A DNA stretch of 64,000 nt from positions 4,466,001 to 4,530,000 of the forward strand of contig JAQFVV010000031.1 in NCBI GenBank assembly GCA_028023455.1, given 5' to 3'. Below are positions 35,745 through 49,432 of the stretch, in pieces (within the stretch, counting starts at the first letter, position 1; each line of letters opens with the position of its first letter). The notes beneath the pieces were generated by a model. The model ran no database searches. It was given only the letters and a program-made list of their open reading frames with translations, and was not told the origin of the DNA. A program made the position numbers and the translations under genes. Origin of the DNA: Epiperipatus broadwayi (lineage: Eukaryota > Onychophora > Udeonychophora > Euonychophora > Peripatidae).

Positions 35745-37587
35745 TATCGAAAATTAATGAACATCTTACAGCTCACATTGCTAAACGTGGAAGACCTTTT
35801 AATGACGGGGAATATGTGAAGGAAACATGGTTGAAAATGTCACCTATTCTCTTTGAAGGCTTTGAAAACAAAGAAAGGATTATTCAGAGAATAAAGGATT
35901 TGCCTTTGGGTAGGAACATGATAAAAGACGGAATTCTGGACATGGCTAAAAATATAACTTATTAGCAAAAAATGGATATAAATTCTTCTGACTTTGTGTC
36001 TCTCTGACTTGATGAAAGTACTGATATAACTGGATCAGCTCGTTTAGCAATTTTCATTGTTATTGTGTTGGGAATCATATTAAAGAGTAATTGATTAATA
36101 TAACATCATTAGCAACAACAACAAAAGTGGTGGATATTTGCAATGCAATTATAAATGCACTTACAGAAAAAGAAATTGATTTCAACAAAATTGTATCAAT
36201 TACTACTGATGGTGCTTGTAATATGATTGGAAAGGAAAATGGTTTCCTCAATTAATTCACCAAACAAATTGGTCATTCAGTTTTTGGTTTTCACTTTATT
36301 ATACACCAGCAGGTTTTATGAGCCAAGACTAGTTTCAAGTCTTTGAAAGACATTGTGAGTTTTGTAACAAAAGTGGTGAATTTTATATCTGAATTCACTT
36401 TAAATAAAAAGAAAATTTTTGGAATTACTGCATGAGGTAAACTCAATCTATAATGGTTTACTTATGTACAATAATGTTCAATGGTTAACGGAAAAGTTCT
36501 CTGTTTAGATGAAATTAGACTTTTTTTTTCATAATCAAAAAATTATGAAAAAATATAATTGGTTACTGGATATCTAATGGCTTTGCACATTAATGTTTTT
36601 CACTGACTTATGCTCACATTTGAGTGAATTAAATGTTAAGTTGCAAAGTATTAATAAGACAGTTATTGTTATGTTCAATTTAATTGAAGCATTTGTAGTT
36701 AAATTGCAAGTTTTCAACCGTGACATTATTTCTAACACATTTAGATATTTCTCAAATATAAAAAATTCTTCTTAGATATAAAAACTCATGAAAAACCAGA
36801 TCAAGTTAAAATAACATAAGAATTTTGTGCAATAATTCAGGCAATAAGCAATGAATTTTTTTCAAGTTTCAAGACTTCAGGCAATTTGCAGAAACATTGA
36901 AATTTATTTTATGTCCTGATACCATCGGATTAGATAAACTCAATATAGAAATTTTTGAGTTACTCAACATCGAAGATTTAGAAATACAATTAATTGATTT
37001 TCAGTCTAGTTTCATATGAAAACAAAAATTTGTTGATTTAAGAAAGGATGTGGAAGCAATTGAAAATGATCGGTTATTGGACACAATTAAAAAGAACACA
37101 GAATATGAAATGAGAAAAACTTGTAATGCCATTCCCAAAACCTATAACTGTTTTAAAAAAAACTAGCAACTGCTATACTGAGTCATTATTTTCTGAAATA
37201 AACTTTATAAAAGATAGTTATAGAAATAAGCTGACTGATGAATCCAGTGCAGCATGTGCATTGATTAAAGTTATGACTTATGAACCCGATATACAACATT
37301 TGTCATCCAAAGTACAACAACAAAAATCTCATTAATAAAAGTTATAATTAGTATTGACTTTTATATGGCAAAATGTATTGTATACAATTATTTTGTGAAT
37401 TTTTAAGTCAACTCCTTAATTTAATTTAATAAAATTTTATAACAATTAAATTTTTACCGTTTATTTCCTACTAAGAATTTCCGAGCACACCAGAGGTTGA
37501 ACAAAATAATAATTGTAATAATTGGCACGCGCACATAAAAAGGTTTGCCACATTGGCACATGCACATAAAAAGGTTCGCTACCACTG

Positions 37588-37595
37588 ACCTATAA
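37588..37595. repeat. 8-bp target duplication, right (ACCTATAA)
   Basis: Exact copy of 32418-32425, abutting the right hAT terminus. Confidence 0.95.
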
Positions 37596-40500
37596 TATTA
37601 AGCTTTATTGATTTTTATTATTGGCTGTCAAGATAAGCTTGAATTCAATTAACAAAATTTAATTTGTAAATGAACCTATTTAACATGAAAATAAATATTT
37701 TTTATTTTCTTCTAATTTTTAAGAAATAAATGAATACAGCTGATTTGCACTTTGAATTTACATTCACTTTTTTATTTTTTAAAAGAAATAAATATGACTC
37801 ATGCGCAATTCATGCTGGATTTTTTCTGTTTTGTTGTGGAGACATGGTAGTACTATTGAGAATTGTGCTACATGTAAAAATAAAAAAATCAATTAAACAT
37901 TGAAATTCGCATATTATATTCTGAGTTCTAAGATAATATAAAGGGTTTAAAAAAGTATGAATAAAGAATAATCGGTATAGGTTGTTCACATGAGAAATTA
38001 CATTTAAGATTATCTATTTACTATTAAAAATCATATTTTTCAGAATATTAAGACGAGCAATATTTATTTTTTTCCACAAAAAAAAATAATGAGATGAAAA
38101 TAAAAAAGTAAATTCAACTTGTCTCAGAAGTGGATGACAAAATTCGTTGAAATTTAAGAATAATCAGTATTGATTGTTTAAAAATATATGTTGGAAAACA
38201 AACTTTTTTTTTTAAATTGAATTTTATTTCTTCTATAAAAAAAAATGATATAAAAAGAAACTTCAAATTCCAGTTGCAAACAAGCCTTATTAATAAAATA
38301 ATTTATTTTAATAAATAAGTAAATTCAAATTATTTTAGGACTAGATAAATGATCTTGATTGTTCATGTTAAAAATACACTTCAATTGAATTCATGGTCAG
38401 TATGATTTTTGATTCTAGGACTATCCTCATTCATGATAGACAGAAAATCAAATAGTCTAAAAGTTTTTCCAGATTAGTGCTAGACAATAAAACAGTGAAA
38501 TTTAGTTATAAGATCCTGATTTATAAGAACTCAAGACATATCTTCACATCACTTTATATATATATAGTGAATATTACATTCATTAATGTCAAGTTATTAT
38601 GTGTTAGTGTGTATCTGTGTATATTGAAATCATTGCTTGAAGGCGTATAGAGTAACTAGGGAATTGAATATTAATAATACTTGATCATCATTTATGGTAA
38701 CCTATCAATGTTTGCCACTCTCTTAACACAATTTATTTTAGTATCTCAATTTTAGAGCTACATTATTTCTAAGTTTTGTTTATTTTTTCACTCAACAAAA
38801 TTCCTTTTGACTACGAAGAAACGTGGAAGCTTTTTCAAATACCCAGGCACGACCTGGTACACACTTTCAACCAGCCCAATCACTATACACTTTCCATACA
38901 GTTTAATTTAGTTTTATATATTAATAGTCATTGATTTCACATCAAACATTGTAACAAGGTTAAACAAACTGCTTGTACCCTTATCTATCCTTAAATAAAA
39001 TTTATTTAGAATAAGAAGAATCTTACAATTTTTTAAATTAAAAAATAATGGTAATATTATATTAATATATTAAAACGTTCATATATATTTAAAATGAAAA
39101 CTTTAGAAAACACTACCGTATTTTTTAAAAAAAAAAAAAAAAACTCAGTAAATAGTAGCTGATTTTAAATTTATAATAAATCTCATTTAAATAAAACAAA
39201 ATTAAACTCTTGAGCGAGTTAATCTTCTAAGATCAGTTTTTCATGAGTCGATCTCGTCGCTCGATGTCCATCTACATCTTCTTGCTCTGCTATTTGTCTG
39301 ATTGGTTTTTCAAACATCCGAGATTGATTTGAATGTTTGTAAAGATTGGACCTGACAAGCATGAATTGTAAAAATTATTTGACATTTGATTGTCAGTTGT
39401 AAATCTGGAGAGAGCTACAAATGAAAGGTAGGTTGATAATATAATTTTTATTGTAAATTACTTTCGAAGACTTACTTTCAAATAAGCTTCCTATATTTTT
39501 TTTAAATATATACGTTATACTGTTAAAGTACAAAGTCATTTGTATTTGGTATGTAGATGTTAATCGATCTGCTGAAAAGCAGGTTTTATGACTCGAAAGA
39601 GTACCTAGCAAAGTTTCTGTGTTCAGGTTATTTTAAATTTGATACGAACAAAGAATAGTTTGTTATTTATTGCGCTTCATCAACTTCTTAGAAACTCATA
39701 AAGTATTTCATGTTCATAATTTTTACGATGTATGTAGTATAAAATAAATTAATAAATGTCTGGAAATTTCAATTAAATATTTGTTAATTAACATTTGAAA
39801 TAAAATAAAGTTTTACCACTTATATTTTGAATAATAGTATTTTTTTCTTTTTTGTAAATATATTGGCTATTTATCAATCTACGAGAACTGAATCCAAATG
39901 AAGAAAAAAAAACTTATTTTTCTTTAACCATTACATATACACACATACATATGTATATGAAATCAAGAATAAATATTGTTTTTAAAATAAAGAAATCAAT
40001 AGTGGCTGATAAGTTTTAGCTTGATTGTTTTTAGCATCTTACAGAATGTAACTTTTACATATTAATATTTTCTAAACTTTTTAATATTAAATAATCATTG
40101 TATAGTTTTAATTATTTTTGCTCTCGCATACACACATCGTCATAATACCACTTCCATATATATTATATTCCTGAAGGGAAATAATTGTTACTAATAAAAT
40201 GTTTGCATGCACATACATTTTTTCAAAACTGTCTCTTTTTTTTTTTTTTGTAATATAATCCCTTCACTTTTAATTACTTTGTTTAATTGATACTGAATTT
40301 TTTTGTTATTGTAGAAAAACATGTATACAGATTTTATTTTTGTTTAATTCAGTTGAAAAACTTACTTAACATCTACTGTATTAATTTAAAAACAGACTGC
40401 AAACATTTTTTTTTTTTTTTGGGGGGGGGGGAGATTAGTTAAAGTTAAGTAATTCAGTTTAAGAATTAGTTGTGTGCGTACGAATTTGTTTTATATAATG

Positions 40501-43430
40501 AGATTTTAAATATAAAAGACTTTGTCGATGTTTGAATTTAAAATCTTAATAGCATTAAGCAGTATAGATTGCTGGCTGCCACCACAAAACTATCTTTTGT
40601 TAAGGATAATATATTATGTCATTCTTTCATTAAGAAATATTTCCATTTGTATTAGAAACCAAATTTGCCAATTAAATGTAAATCTCTCTATTGATATTAA
40701 TGTTTGCAATACTTCAGTGGAAACTCATGATCAGCCATAATAAAACATTAAACAGCATATTTTTGAGAGGTACTTGCAAAACTGATGAAGAGTAATAGTC
40801 ATATAATTGATGTTAGATGTATTATAAAAAAAACAACAAAGTTACATTATTAACAAGCAACAATAGAATTAAGAGATCATACAATTTGTAAATAAGGTCA
40901 ATTTCTAAAACTTTAGCATTATGGATATGGACCAAAGCTCTGAGCATGTGTGGCGTAGAAAGTAAATCACTTTTGTTGGATTGAATGTGTGTTTTAAAAT
41001 GTACTTCTTTCATCAAATACAAGGGTAAACTATCCATGGAATATGGGTTGGGAAATATCATATACATTGTATCATAATACAGATTTATGATGAACATACT
41101 TGAATTAGATAAAACATATCTGCTGGAAATCTATTACATGGCAAACAGTAAGAGTCAAAATCCAAATATGAACCTGAAATAAGATGTCATTTTGTGGAGA
41201 TAATACCATGAAGTAAATTAAATTAGTATGTGGAACATCAAGATTTTGATAATACGATGGATAAGCAACTTTTCTAATTTGTGCCAATGTTGAGTTAATC
41301 AATACAAACCAGAGCATGATCTGTGAAGAAAGTTATCCAAGTATGGTGTATTACAGTGAGCAGAGTAAATGGAGGTGATATTGCTTTGAAAGATGAATTA
41401 GCTAATATGATTATATAAGTTCTAGCTTCAGTGATATATCATGAGCAGATTAAATTTAAACCAGCTTTCTCATTGAGAAAACGTACTGAACCTATAACTA
41501 TTAAATATTATGAATTACCCAAATATTTGAATTAAGCAAATAATTAAATTTTGAAAGTTAATCCAAGGACTATAGTAAGAAAGTAACCATTCAAAAATGG
41601 TAATTTAAATCTAACTATTGAGTACAAAAGGTAAGAAGTTTCTGATTTTTTTTATTATTAAATTTGTCTATTATCAATAAGAATCAACCTTTTGATAAAT
41701 TAAGTGGAATATCTAGAAACATTGAAGGAACTGCGATAAAGTTTAATAAAAGCATTTTGTTAGCAAAAAATTTTCATATTGAAGATTTATTTGATATTAT
41801 ATTGCAAAATATTATCTTAAACAGTATATTAGAGATGTCTTTGAAAATTAAAAACAGATTGTCAGTAGAAGGGATATATAGTGAAATGTTAATGAAAGTA
41901 AACTGTGAAATGACAGGTGTTTGATTGTTTGTTTAGTTGCTAGAGATAGTAGAAAATGATAGGGAGAAGAGTTGGATAAAAAAGAAACGTATTAAACAGA
42001 ATACATAGGGCAAGTGACAAGAAGTATTTTAAAATGTGTCAGATAGCTAATGATAATGCTATGTTTCATTAAAAAAAATTGAATTGAAATATTTTTCCTT
42101 ATTTTATATTTTTATTTTGTATATTAATTTTGAATTAAATGTACATTTATTGCTAATTATTTTAATGATGTAAATCATTTTTTAATATTTATGTTACAGC
42201 TCTAAAATTGAAATCTTAGAATAAATTGTTATGAGGATGGCAAACTATAGAAAGCTACAATTGATGATGATGAAATATTATTTGGATGTAATATTTTGTT
42301 GCTGAGCAACTTGTTTTAACTTTGGCAGAGAACTTTACTTTCAGGCATATTAATATAATGTAAAAGCATTCTTAATTTATTTGTTATGCAAAGTGGGCCG
42401 AAAGTTTAGATATACTCTGCAGTAGGATTTTGAACTTTATAGGTGCTGTTTATATCATTTAAAAAGTTTTTATTGTTACTACTACATTAGCAATATCTTT
42501 GTTCATATGATCTGGGACACTAATGATGAACTGGTTGCTAGCTTATAAAATGTGTGGTATTTATATATTGTAGGTATAAGAGTGAGAAACTTTCAATTTT
42601 TTATAAATTATTTTTTAGGATTTAAGAAAGGCTTTTGAGAAAATAGTGGGTTTAGTTTTTTTACTTTTTCTTTTTTTTTTAAACTTTATCAAAAAGATTT
42701 TCAAATTTTCAATTATTTTTTTAAATCCCAGATCAAAATTCCTTTAAAACTTGTAGCTCTTTTATTTGCATACCAGGTTCTATTTCAGAAAACAAGATTA
42801 CACATTCCTATTATCTCAGTAATTCAATCTGCTGAATTTATTTTAAAACAAACAAAAACTTTTGAATGATTACTATTAAATCTACATTTGATGATAGTAA
42901 TGCATATATATATATTTTAAATAATTGCCAAATAAGTTATATATTTTATGTAATCAAAACTAAGAGGTTGTGATGTTAAAGGTTGAATGTCATATTCCAG
43001 CAATTGATAATCTGTCTTATTTAATCCAGACAAAATAGCAGTGTCTACTAGATGGCACACAAGCCTAATACTCTTTAGTTTACTTGTAGTTCTAAAATCT
43101 TTATGTGCATTTAATTTTAACTATATCATTTAAAGTAAATGATCATATAATCATTGCAAAAGTCATGAAATCAAAATAATTGTTAAATTAATGAAATTGT
43201 TAGGTCATATATTAGAGAGATGATGGATTTATATAACTGAATAAGTGATCTCGAATTTTTAATTGAATCAAGAAGAAGTTATTTGTTTGGATGACATATT
43301 TAAAAAATAATAACTAAGAAGTAATGCTATAATTTTTGTTTAATTAATAATCATATTTTAAACTTCTGCTGTTCAGTTTTGTCATATTATCCAATGTAGA
43401 GACTAAGGATTCATCAACTATTTAAGTGTA
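37596..43430. other. Long stretch without recognised genes
   Basis: Mostly AT-rich DNA. Slightly GC-richer patches at 38800-38900 and 39210-39360 could be decayed genes or repeats but show no frame I recognise. A T run followed by a G run lies at 40407-40432. Frames at 40822-41097 and 41105-41317 (minus) and 41664-41924 (plus) are unrecognised and sit in text that reads like decayed coding sequence. Confidence 0.35.
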
Positions 43431-43445
43431 ATATTTCAACATATA

Positions 43446-44010
43446 TAATATTTACTAAGACTGTAAACCTCAAGAATATGCACATGAAAATGTGAAGGTA
43501 GGGCCTCTACAGGTCTTAACCACAAGCTTACGCATTGGAAGAAAAGAGGGGAACCCTTCTTTACTTCAACCTACTTTCTATATGAATAGGTGAAGCTGAA
43601 GCAGTTAGATCTGAGAGTGTGAAGCTATTCAATACTTCACTGATTAAGTCCACAATTCCTATTACACATTAGTACTTGCAAAATTTTTTGATTTACAACA
43701 AGTCAATGGAAAGATCTTATAGTTAGAAATCTATTACAATAATTTAAAGTTGTAATTATAAATTTATTTAAACGCACATTGATTACATAAGTAATATTTA
43801 CTAAGGCTGTAAACCTCAAGAATATGCACGTGAAAATGAGAAGATAGAGACCTCTACAGGTCTTAACCACAAGCTTAAGCTTTGGAAGAAAAGAGGGGAA
43901 TCCTTCTTTATTTCAACCTACTTTCTATATGAATAGGTGAAGCTGAAGCGCTTAGATCTGAGAGCGTGAAGCTATTCAATACTTCACTGATTAAGTCCAC
44001 AATTCCTATT
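43446..44010. repeat. Spaced direct duplication (~217 bp, 347 bp apart)
   Basis: 43446-43663 and 43793-44010 are about 95% identical (starting 'atatttacta', ending 'cacaattcctatt') and are separated by a 129-bp spacer. The phrase 'atttcaacatatataat' occurs just left of the first copy (43432-43448) and again overlapping the right edge of the second copy (44008-44024). That pattern would fit a dimeric element inserted with a ~17-bp target duplication. No coding sequence and no hammerhead core found in either strand. Confidence 0.75.
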
Positions 44011-44024
44011 TCAACATATATAAT

Positions 44025-44789
44025 TTTTGATATTTATTTAATATTTATTTGGAGATTTTATTTCTGAAAACAAAGCTATATATTTTGAATTTCCAAGTTA
44101 ATTTAGAAATAATAATAATAGTCTCAAATAATAGAAAATTTGTAAAGATATCTTTAATTTTTTTGTTTATCAATTTTAATACTTACAAGTGAATCATAAA
44201 AGTCTTGAAAATTAAGTAAAAATAAAAGATTGGATTTTCAAATTGAAAACTGTAAAAATGTGAAAAACATCAGTTAAAAGAAAGCATCTTAATTAAATTA
44301 TTAAATTGATAAAATATAAAATCTTAAATTATTTTTATTATACAGCTGTCAATCTTTGTTATGTAATTTCCTGAGAAATAATAAGTTTACAGAAATTGGT
44401 TTTTGTATAGTTTAATCTGCCTGTGATATTATTTTGAGATTTGTGACCATGTCAAAGCACAAAAACATATAATTAATGTAAAGATATTAAAATAAACATA
44501 ATTGCATATCTTTACATATACTGTTTAATATTAGATTATTTAATATAAATTACTATCATCAGTTGTAGGAATTTTCATTTTTTGAAAAAGAATACATCAG
44601 TCATATCAAGTTAATTAAAAACAATTCAATTATTGCTATAATAATATCCTTGATCTCTCATCAGCAGCAACCATTAGCAAATAAATATGACCATTTCATT
44701 TCCGGGGGGGGGGTGATAAAAAGACAGAAAAAATACACTACAAATGAATTTTATTATGATGATTATGCAAACCAATTCTTAAAACATTT
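44025..44789. other. AT-rich DNA without recognised features
   Basis: Nothing recognised apart from a run of 10 G at 44704-44713. Confidence 0.4.
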
Positions 44790-46740
44790 GTAGAACACAT
44801 TGAATCATCTATTTATTAGATATTTTGTGATGTGTTCTTTTTCTGCAGCAAACTTTTCTATTTTAAAGACTTTTTTCTCTCTCTATTTCTTTCTACTTCA
44901 AAATTTGGTTGAATCTCCAGTTCTTTTGCAATTTCAATCAGTCAAATTTTTTTCAAAATTCTTATCAATTCTACATTTTTGAAGGCATTTTTTGATTACT
45001 TGTACTTGCTTTGTAACTGAATTTAAAACAGCTTCTTTTCTCTGTATCATTTTTTAAAACATATTTATCTCATAAAAAATGTTCTATCATGTGACAAGGG
45101 ATACTTGAACTTAAATTTACAAATGGAATCAGGAAAGGCTGTTGCATCATTTCAGGAAGTATTTCCACTGGAATTATTTAATGCTGAGTCATCAAAAATT
45201 TGCATAAATGTATCATATATACTGACAAGATAATATCTTAATGGTTTTAAAGCATCAATACTGTTTTCCCATCTCATGTCATTTAATGATTTAATAGTCA
45301 AGTCTGAAATATGAGTAGAAATAATTTGCTAATGATGGGTAGTTGCAGAGAAGTAGTTATAAATCTCTTGAACTAAAATAAAGAAACTGGCTGCATCTAA
45401 ACAATATATGAAAGCATCATTTACCACTAAATTTAAAGAGTGTGAACTACTAAGTATAAAGAAGGCATGAGTATTTATATCTAGAACTCTTGATATTACT
45501 TCCATTATCATGTTCTTAACCACGGAGATTCTCGATCGGTAATTCCAGTTACCTTAGATGTTAAATTAAAGTTTCTGTTATGATTGAACCTGTAATTTTC
45601 TGTAGAGGAACAAATCCTAAAAAATGCTCTCTTACTATTACCTCAGGTTTGGGCATCTCACTTTCTGATGGAATGGCAATATCAATAAAATGGACCATTA
45701 TTGTACAATATAGCTAATGTCTGAAGTGCAATCTAAGATGACTGAATAGTATTTTGCCAATTTTACAAGGGATAAGATTATTTTTATATGTTTTGCTAAT
45801 ATTTATCTAAGTTCATTTTGAATATCTTTTCCTAAATAATGGATAATTCTTTCTTGGCTTTTGACTCTATGTAAATATTCTTTCATTATAGAATCAAAGA
45901 GAGCTAAATATTCAACAAACTTAAAAAAATACTGTTGCTGGCAGTGTACAACTTTTCATTAGTACCACAAAATGCAAAATTTTGTGTGCTAAATATTCTA
46001 TCTAAAGCAATCAAACATTCCAATATTTGATACCAGTATTGTTTCTCTTCTGCGATTGTCTGCTGATCAAAATTATCAATTGTTTCTGTGATTAATCACA
46101 ATTCAAATTCTTTCCAAGTCCAATAGTTTTTCAAGTGAATAATACTCCTCTCATGTGAAGAAAGAATTACTCCAATATTTTTCCAGTCTTTGACTCCTGA
46201 TTCTTGTAGAGTTGATATAATTTTTTACTGAATAATTTACAACAAAAGTCCATATCTTTTGATGCAGAATATGATTAATCATTGGTGGTATATTATTTCA
46301 TTGTTCAGAAGTATCCTCTTATAATGTAAAAAAAGAAAATCTTTTTTGTGATTTTTTTGGAAAATCTTGTGACACATTGTTGTGGTCCACAGAAGGCCAA
46401 TCCATGGAATCACTGTAATGTAATACAGGAATAGTAGTAGCTTCTTTTTATTGTCTTCAATCTCTTCATATTTCTGTTGTTAGATCATTAATAAGAGAAG
46501 CACAACATTCATCTTTCAAAACTTTTACAAAAGAATTATCATGCTTATTTTTATTAGTTGTTTCTCTTATGTAAAGATATTTTAAGAAATAATCTTTGTG
46601 AACCTTCTTGCTTCGCTAATTCTTTGAATTTTTCTGATTTTCTTTTCTGATATGGAGTTCCACATGATTGTTTTTTATTAGCCATAGTTAATTAAAAAGG
46701 TATACTTTTATAAATAAACTTAGTTATAAAAGTATTGAAA
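44790..46740 (-). pseudogene. ZMYM1-like hAT transposase relic
   Basis: Read on the minus strand. The N-terminus is near 46680 (MANKK) and rich in Lys (YQKRKSEKFKELAKQE). A relic of the domestication-type TTF/BED-like region follows, then a D-C-x-S/D-type catalytic segment near 45690-45740. The best surviving frame (45329-45523) reads HAFFILSSSHSLNLVVNDAF and FFILVQEIYNYFSATTHH, matching the HSLNLVxND block that is characteristic of ZMYM1-like hAT transposases. A charged C-terminal segment (44810-44960) has EIAKELEIQPNFEVERNRER. Many stops are present. Terminal inverted repeats were not identified, and the family's C-terminal dimerisation block is missing, so this copy is truncated as well as decayed. 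Confidence 0.75.
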
Positions 46741-47469
46741 TGGTATTTTTTTTGTCTAACATTCCATTTCACCTACTATTTTTCATAGTAGTATTTATCC
46801 TCAGTTGAAACCCCTCCAAGTCCATGCATATTAATGTACATTAAAGTATATTAATGTATATTTGCATACATCTAGGTATCTTAATGCCTGTATGCATATT
46901 GTTATATAATGCATACACTTAGTTATAAATTGTATAATAAATTAAAAGTAAGTTGTGTAAACATTGTTGTATGTCTATGAGTGCATCTACATATGTATGC
47001 GAATGAAGCTGCAATGCAATAGATTTTTAACGCTTTGCAATGCAATTAATTTATTTATGTCTTTAATGGGTTGTAAATTTAGAATACAAATTTATTTTTT
47101 ATTTAGCTTGGGATTCACATAAATTTCAATTCTAGAGGTGACTGAATTACCTATATAGCAGAATGTTTACAGAACTTAAATCTGTTTTAAAAGATCACCT
47201 GTTTCTTGGAAAATCTCATGCCACATGCACCTGGTTTAATTTGCGTAGGAACCAAGAGCAGATTTTAAAATAGCTTTAAACTAAATTTTAAATAAAGGCA
47301 AAATCAGTCAAGCTGCACTATTTTATGAATTACTGAGCTTTTGCTTTTGTCTTTTCTAAAGTTAATAAAACTATGTTAAAAATTAAGATTAAAAACTAAA
47401 AATTGTAAACAAGTTCATGGCTTTTTCAGGGGGGAGTCAAGGAGTTAATATAAAAAAAAAAAAAATTAA
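46741..47469. other. AT-rich DNA without recognised features
   Basis: May include the outer end of the ZMYM1-like hAT (text near 46755-46830), but no terminus could be fixed. A series of TATGCATA/TGTATATTAATG-like phrases lies near 46825-46920. Confidence 0.35.
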
Positions 47470-49432
47470 GCACTAAAATTCACTTTCTTAAATTACTGAC
47501 TCAATTGCTGCTGGGAGCTGTGCCCATTTTAACAATGGAAATGAGTGGATAGAAGGCTCAATTGTTGCCATTTTCCTTTGCAAGACCGGTCTATTGGAAT
47601 GGAGGAGTTTCAGACCAACAGGCTGCAATGAAGACATCGGATAAGCATCCCAGTGAAGAACGCCAGATGCCATGCTGGATGCCTCAGTTAGAAGATTATT
47701 GCTAAAATTAAATTGTTTTAATAAGTTTCTTAAGCTAGCTATATAATTGAACATTCATAAAATTATAACTTCTAAATATTTCTAGTAAATTAAACTAAAA
47801 TCTCTAATAATTTAATGTAACTTTAAATTAATAATGTTAATTGTAACAGTCTTGCCAACTAAATGAATAATTATAAATGTAATGATTCTTTTAAACATAA
47901 TAACTATATCCAGTTATTACATACTGTCCAAATCTGCAGTCATGCTTATCTTATTTTATATTTGATTGTTTATTTCATTGATTTATGATATGCCATAAAT
48001 CAAAATGAAGATTGATATTATTAATAATTTAGAGAGATGATTAGAAACTCTTGCGTATTTGATTTATGCTGCTTCTTTAGTAAACATAAATCTCTGTTTT
48101 GATATATATGTGTATATATATATATTTAGTCAATCTACTATGTTTTAGCTTATTGTTATGTTTTGCATGCTAATGAATTATATATAGTTAATTAATCACA
48201 AGAATAATATTATAAAACATTATAAATAATTAAGTAAATCCCAAATATGTTTTACTTTTTTTTAATTTATGGTGTAAACTATTAGATTTAATCTGTAAAC
48301 TAAGTTATTTTAATTAATCCTTTTAGCATGTTTGATGGGATAAAGTAGTTTCCAGAATGAAATTATAGATTTAGTACATTAGTAATTTTAATATTAATAT
48401 TATTTCAGTAAGCATTATGAATGTGTCCTTACAAAGCACACACATGCAATGTGCCTTGCTATATATATATTTTCATTATTAAAATGGGCTTCTGGTTTGA
48501 TGCTATCCCATTAGTATCAGTTCGAATAGCTCTTTCTAGAACAGGAACATGAGGGTCCAGAACCATAAATTAAGCTGCTCCAATCACTCAAACTAAATGT
48601 TCTTTATATATCATAATAGCAAATCATGCAGTCCATGGGAACTGAGTACTTGGTACTGAATCTCGAGCTGTAACTTATTTCGTTTATGTAGCACTGTAGT
48701 CTCTGAAGCTCTGCTGCAAATATCAGTTCATCCCTCCATGTTATTATTCAGTTCAGCAGTATCTGAACACTAGATGTAGTTTATATAAAGTAATCTGCAT
48801 AGGGAACACATTTACATTTATTGCTCATTATGTATAAGTTAGTCAAAATAAAATATATTTTATTAGTTATTATTCTTATAAGATTTAACACATCACAAAC
48901 CAAGAATGGCATTCCATATTTAGGCATGATTAGACCACAGGAATTAATTTGTAATAAACCTTAAATTCAAATGATTTAAAATACATAAAAGATGAGACCT
49001 CGTACTAACTCAGCTCATCATTGTAAGATACCTGCGAGTGTAAAATCCCAATGCACTTTTATTTTGTATTAATTAACTTATATTTAATAATTAAAGATAT
49101 TAAATTTGTAATTAGTATATTATTCTCAATTCATTTCTAAATTTTATCCAAATCTATTTTATTTAGTATTAATTATTATTATATGGTTTATCTCAACAAG
49201 TCATGTGTGTGTGTTTATTTAGTTAACTTAATTTATCAATAATTCCCAGAGTCTCATACTTCACCCTGTGCTACTGCTGGCTCCCAAACTAAAAGAGACT
49301 GAGTGTAATATACATAGAGCATTGGTAAAGGAACTGAGGTGTGATCTGATTCGACGTCTCAACTTCTCATCTTGGGATAATTTGCCAAGACTGGATTTTG
49401 CATGAATGTGCAAATATGACTGTTACAGTATT
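47470..49432 (-). repeat. Unnamed ~2 kb non-coding repeat, copy 2 (inverted)
   Basis: Reverse-complement counterpart of 13080-15200; shared blocks are listed there. The best aligned are 48490-48580 (reverse strand 'gttctgga...ctcatgttcctgttct') and 49240-49432. The frame at 47488-47754 (minus) is unrecognised. The left boundary is approximate. Confidence 0.55.

Larger units (their letters stand above)
33123..37335 (+). pseudogene. hAT transposase pseudogene (GTF2IRD2/FAM200/EPM2AIP1-like)
   Basis: The frame is recoverable in pieces. An N-terminal scrap ends at 33190 where the RTE inserted. 34973-35080 reads KSKKEQKEFIAQVVKN and ends at the MITE. 35745-35965 reads INEHLTAHIAKRGRPFNDGE. 35990-36035 holds the conserved LDESTDITG block, preceded by an in-frame stop where the family has a sense codon. 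36200-36240 reads TTDGACNMIGKENG. 36593-36775 resembles the DLCSHLSELNVKLQ segment. 37126-37335 reads YRNKLTDESSAACALIKVMT and ends QQQKSH, the C-terminal dimerisation region of hAT transposases. In this family an RNase H-like catalytic core cuts and joins DNA at the 8-bp target. Several stops, frameshifts and two insertions make it a pseudogene. Confidence 0.88.
32426..37587 (+). mobile_element. Complete hAT transposon, GTF2IRD2/FAM200-like transposase family
   Basis: Termini are CAGTGGTGGCGAACCT on the left and, on the reverse strand of the right end, CAGTGGTAGCGAACCT: a 16-bp inverted repeat with one mismatch, flanked by a perfect 8-bp duplication. The 5162-bp span includes an RTE insertion of about 1.8 kb and a 344-bp MITE; removing these leaves about 3.0 kb, typical of an autonomous hAT. 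The right end has a subterminal duplication in which a 'cacataaaaaggtt' block appears twice (37530-37545 and 37562-37576). The encoded transposase is broken by stops and by the nested insertions, so this copy cannot move itself. Confidence 0.93.

Noticed and set aside
40822-41924. Possible decayed gene with frames on both strands
   Set aside because: No motif recognised in 40822-41097, 41105-41317 or 41664-41924; too little to call a gene or name a transposon family.
43446-44010. LTR pair of a miniature LTR retrotransposon
   Set aside because: No TG...CA ends, no clear tRNA primer site or polypurine tract, and the flanking duplication is too long for an LTR element. Left as an unclassified duplication.
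44655-44665. CTGATGA on the minus strand considered as a hammerhead core
   Set aside because: No downstream stem II plus GAAAC.
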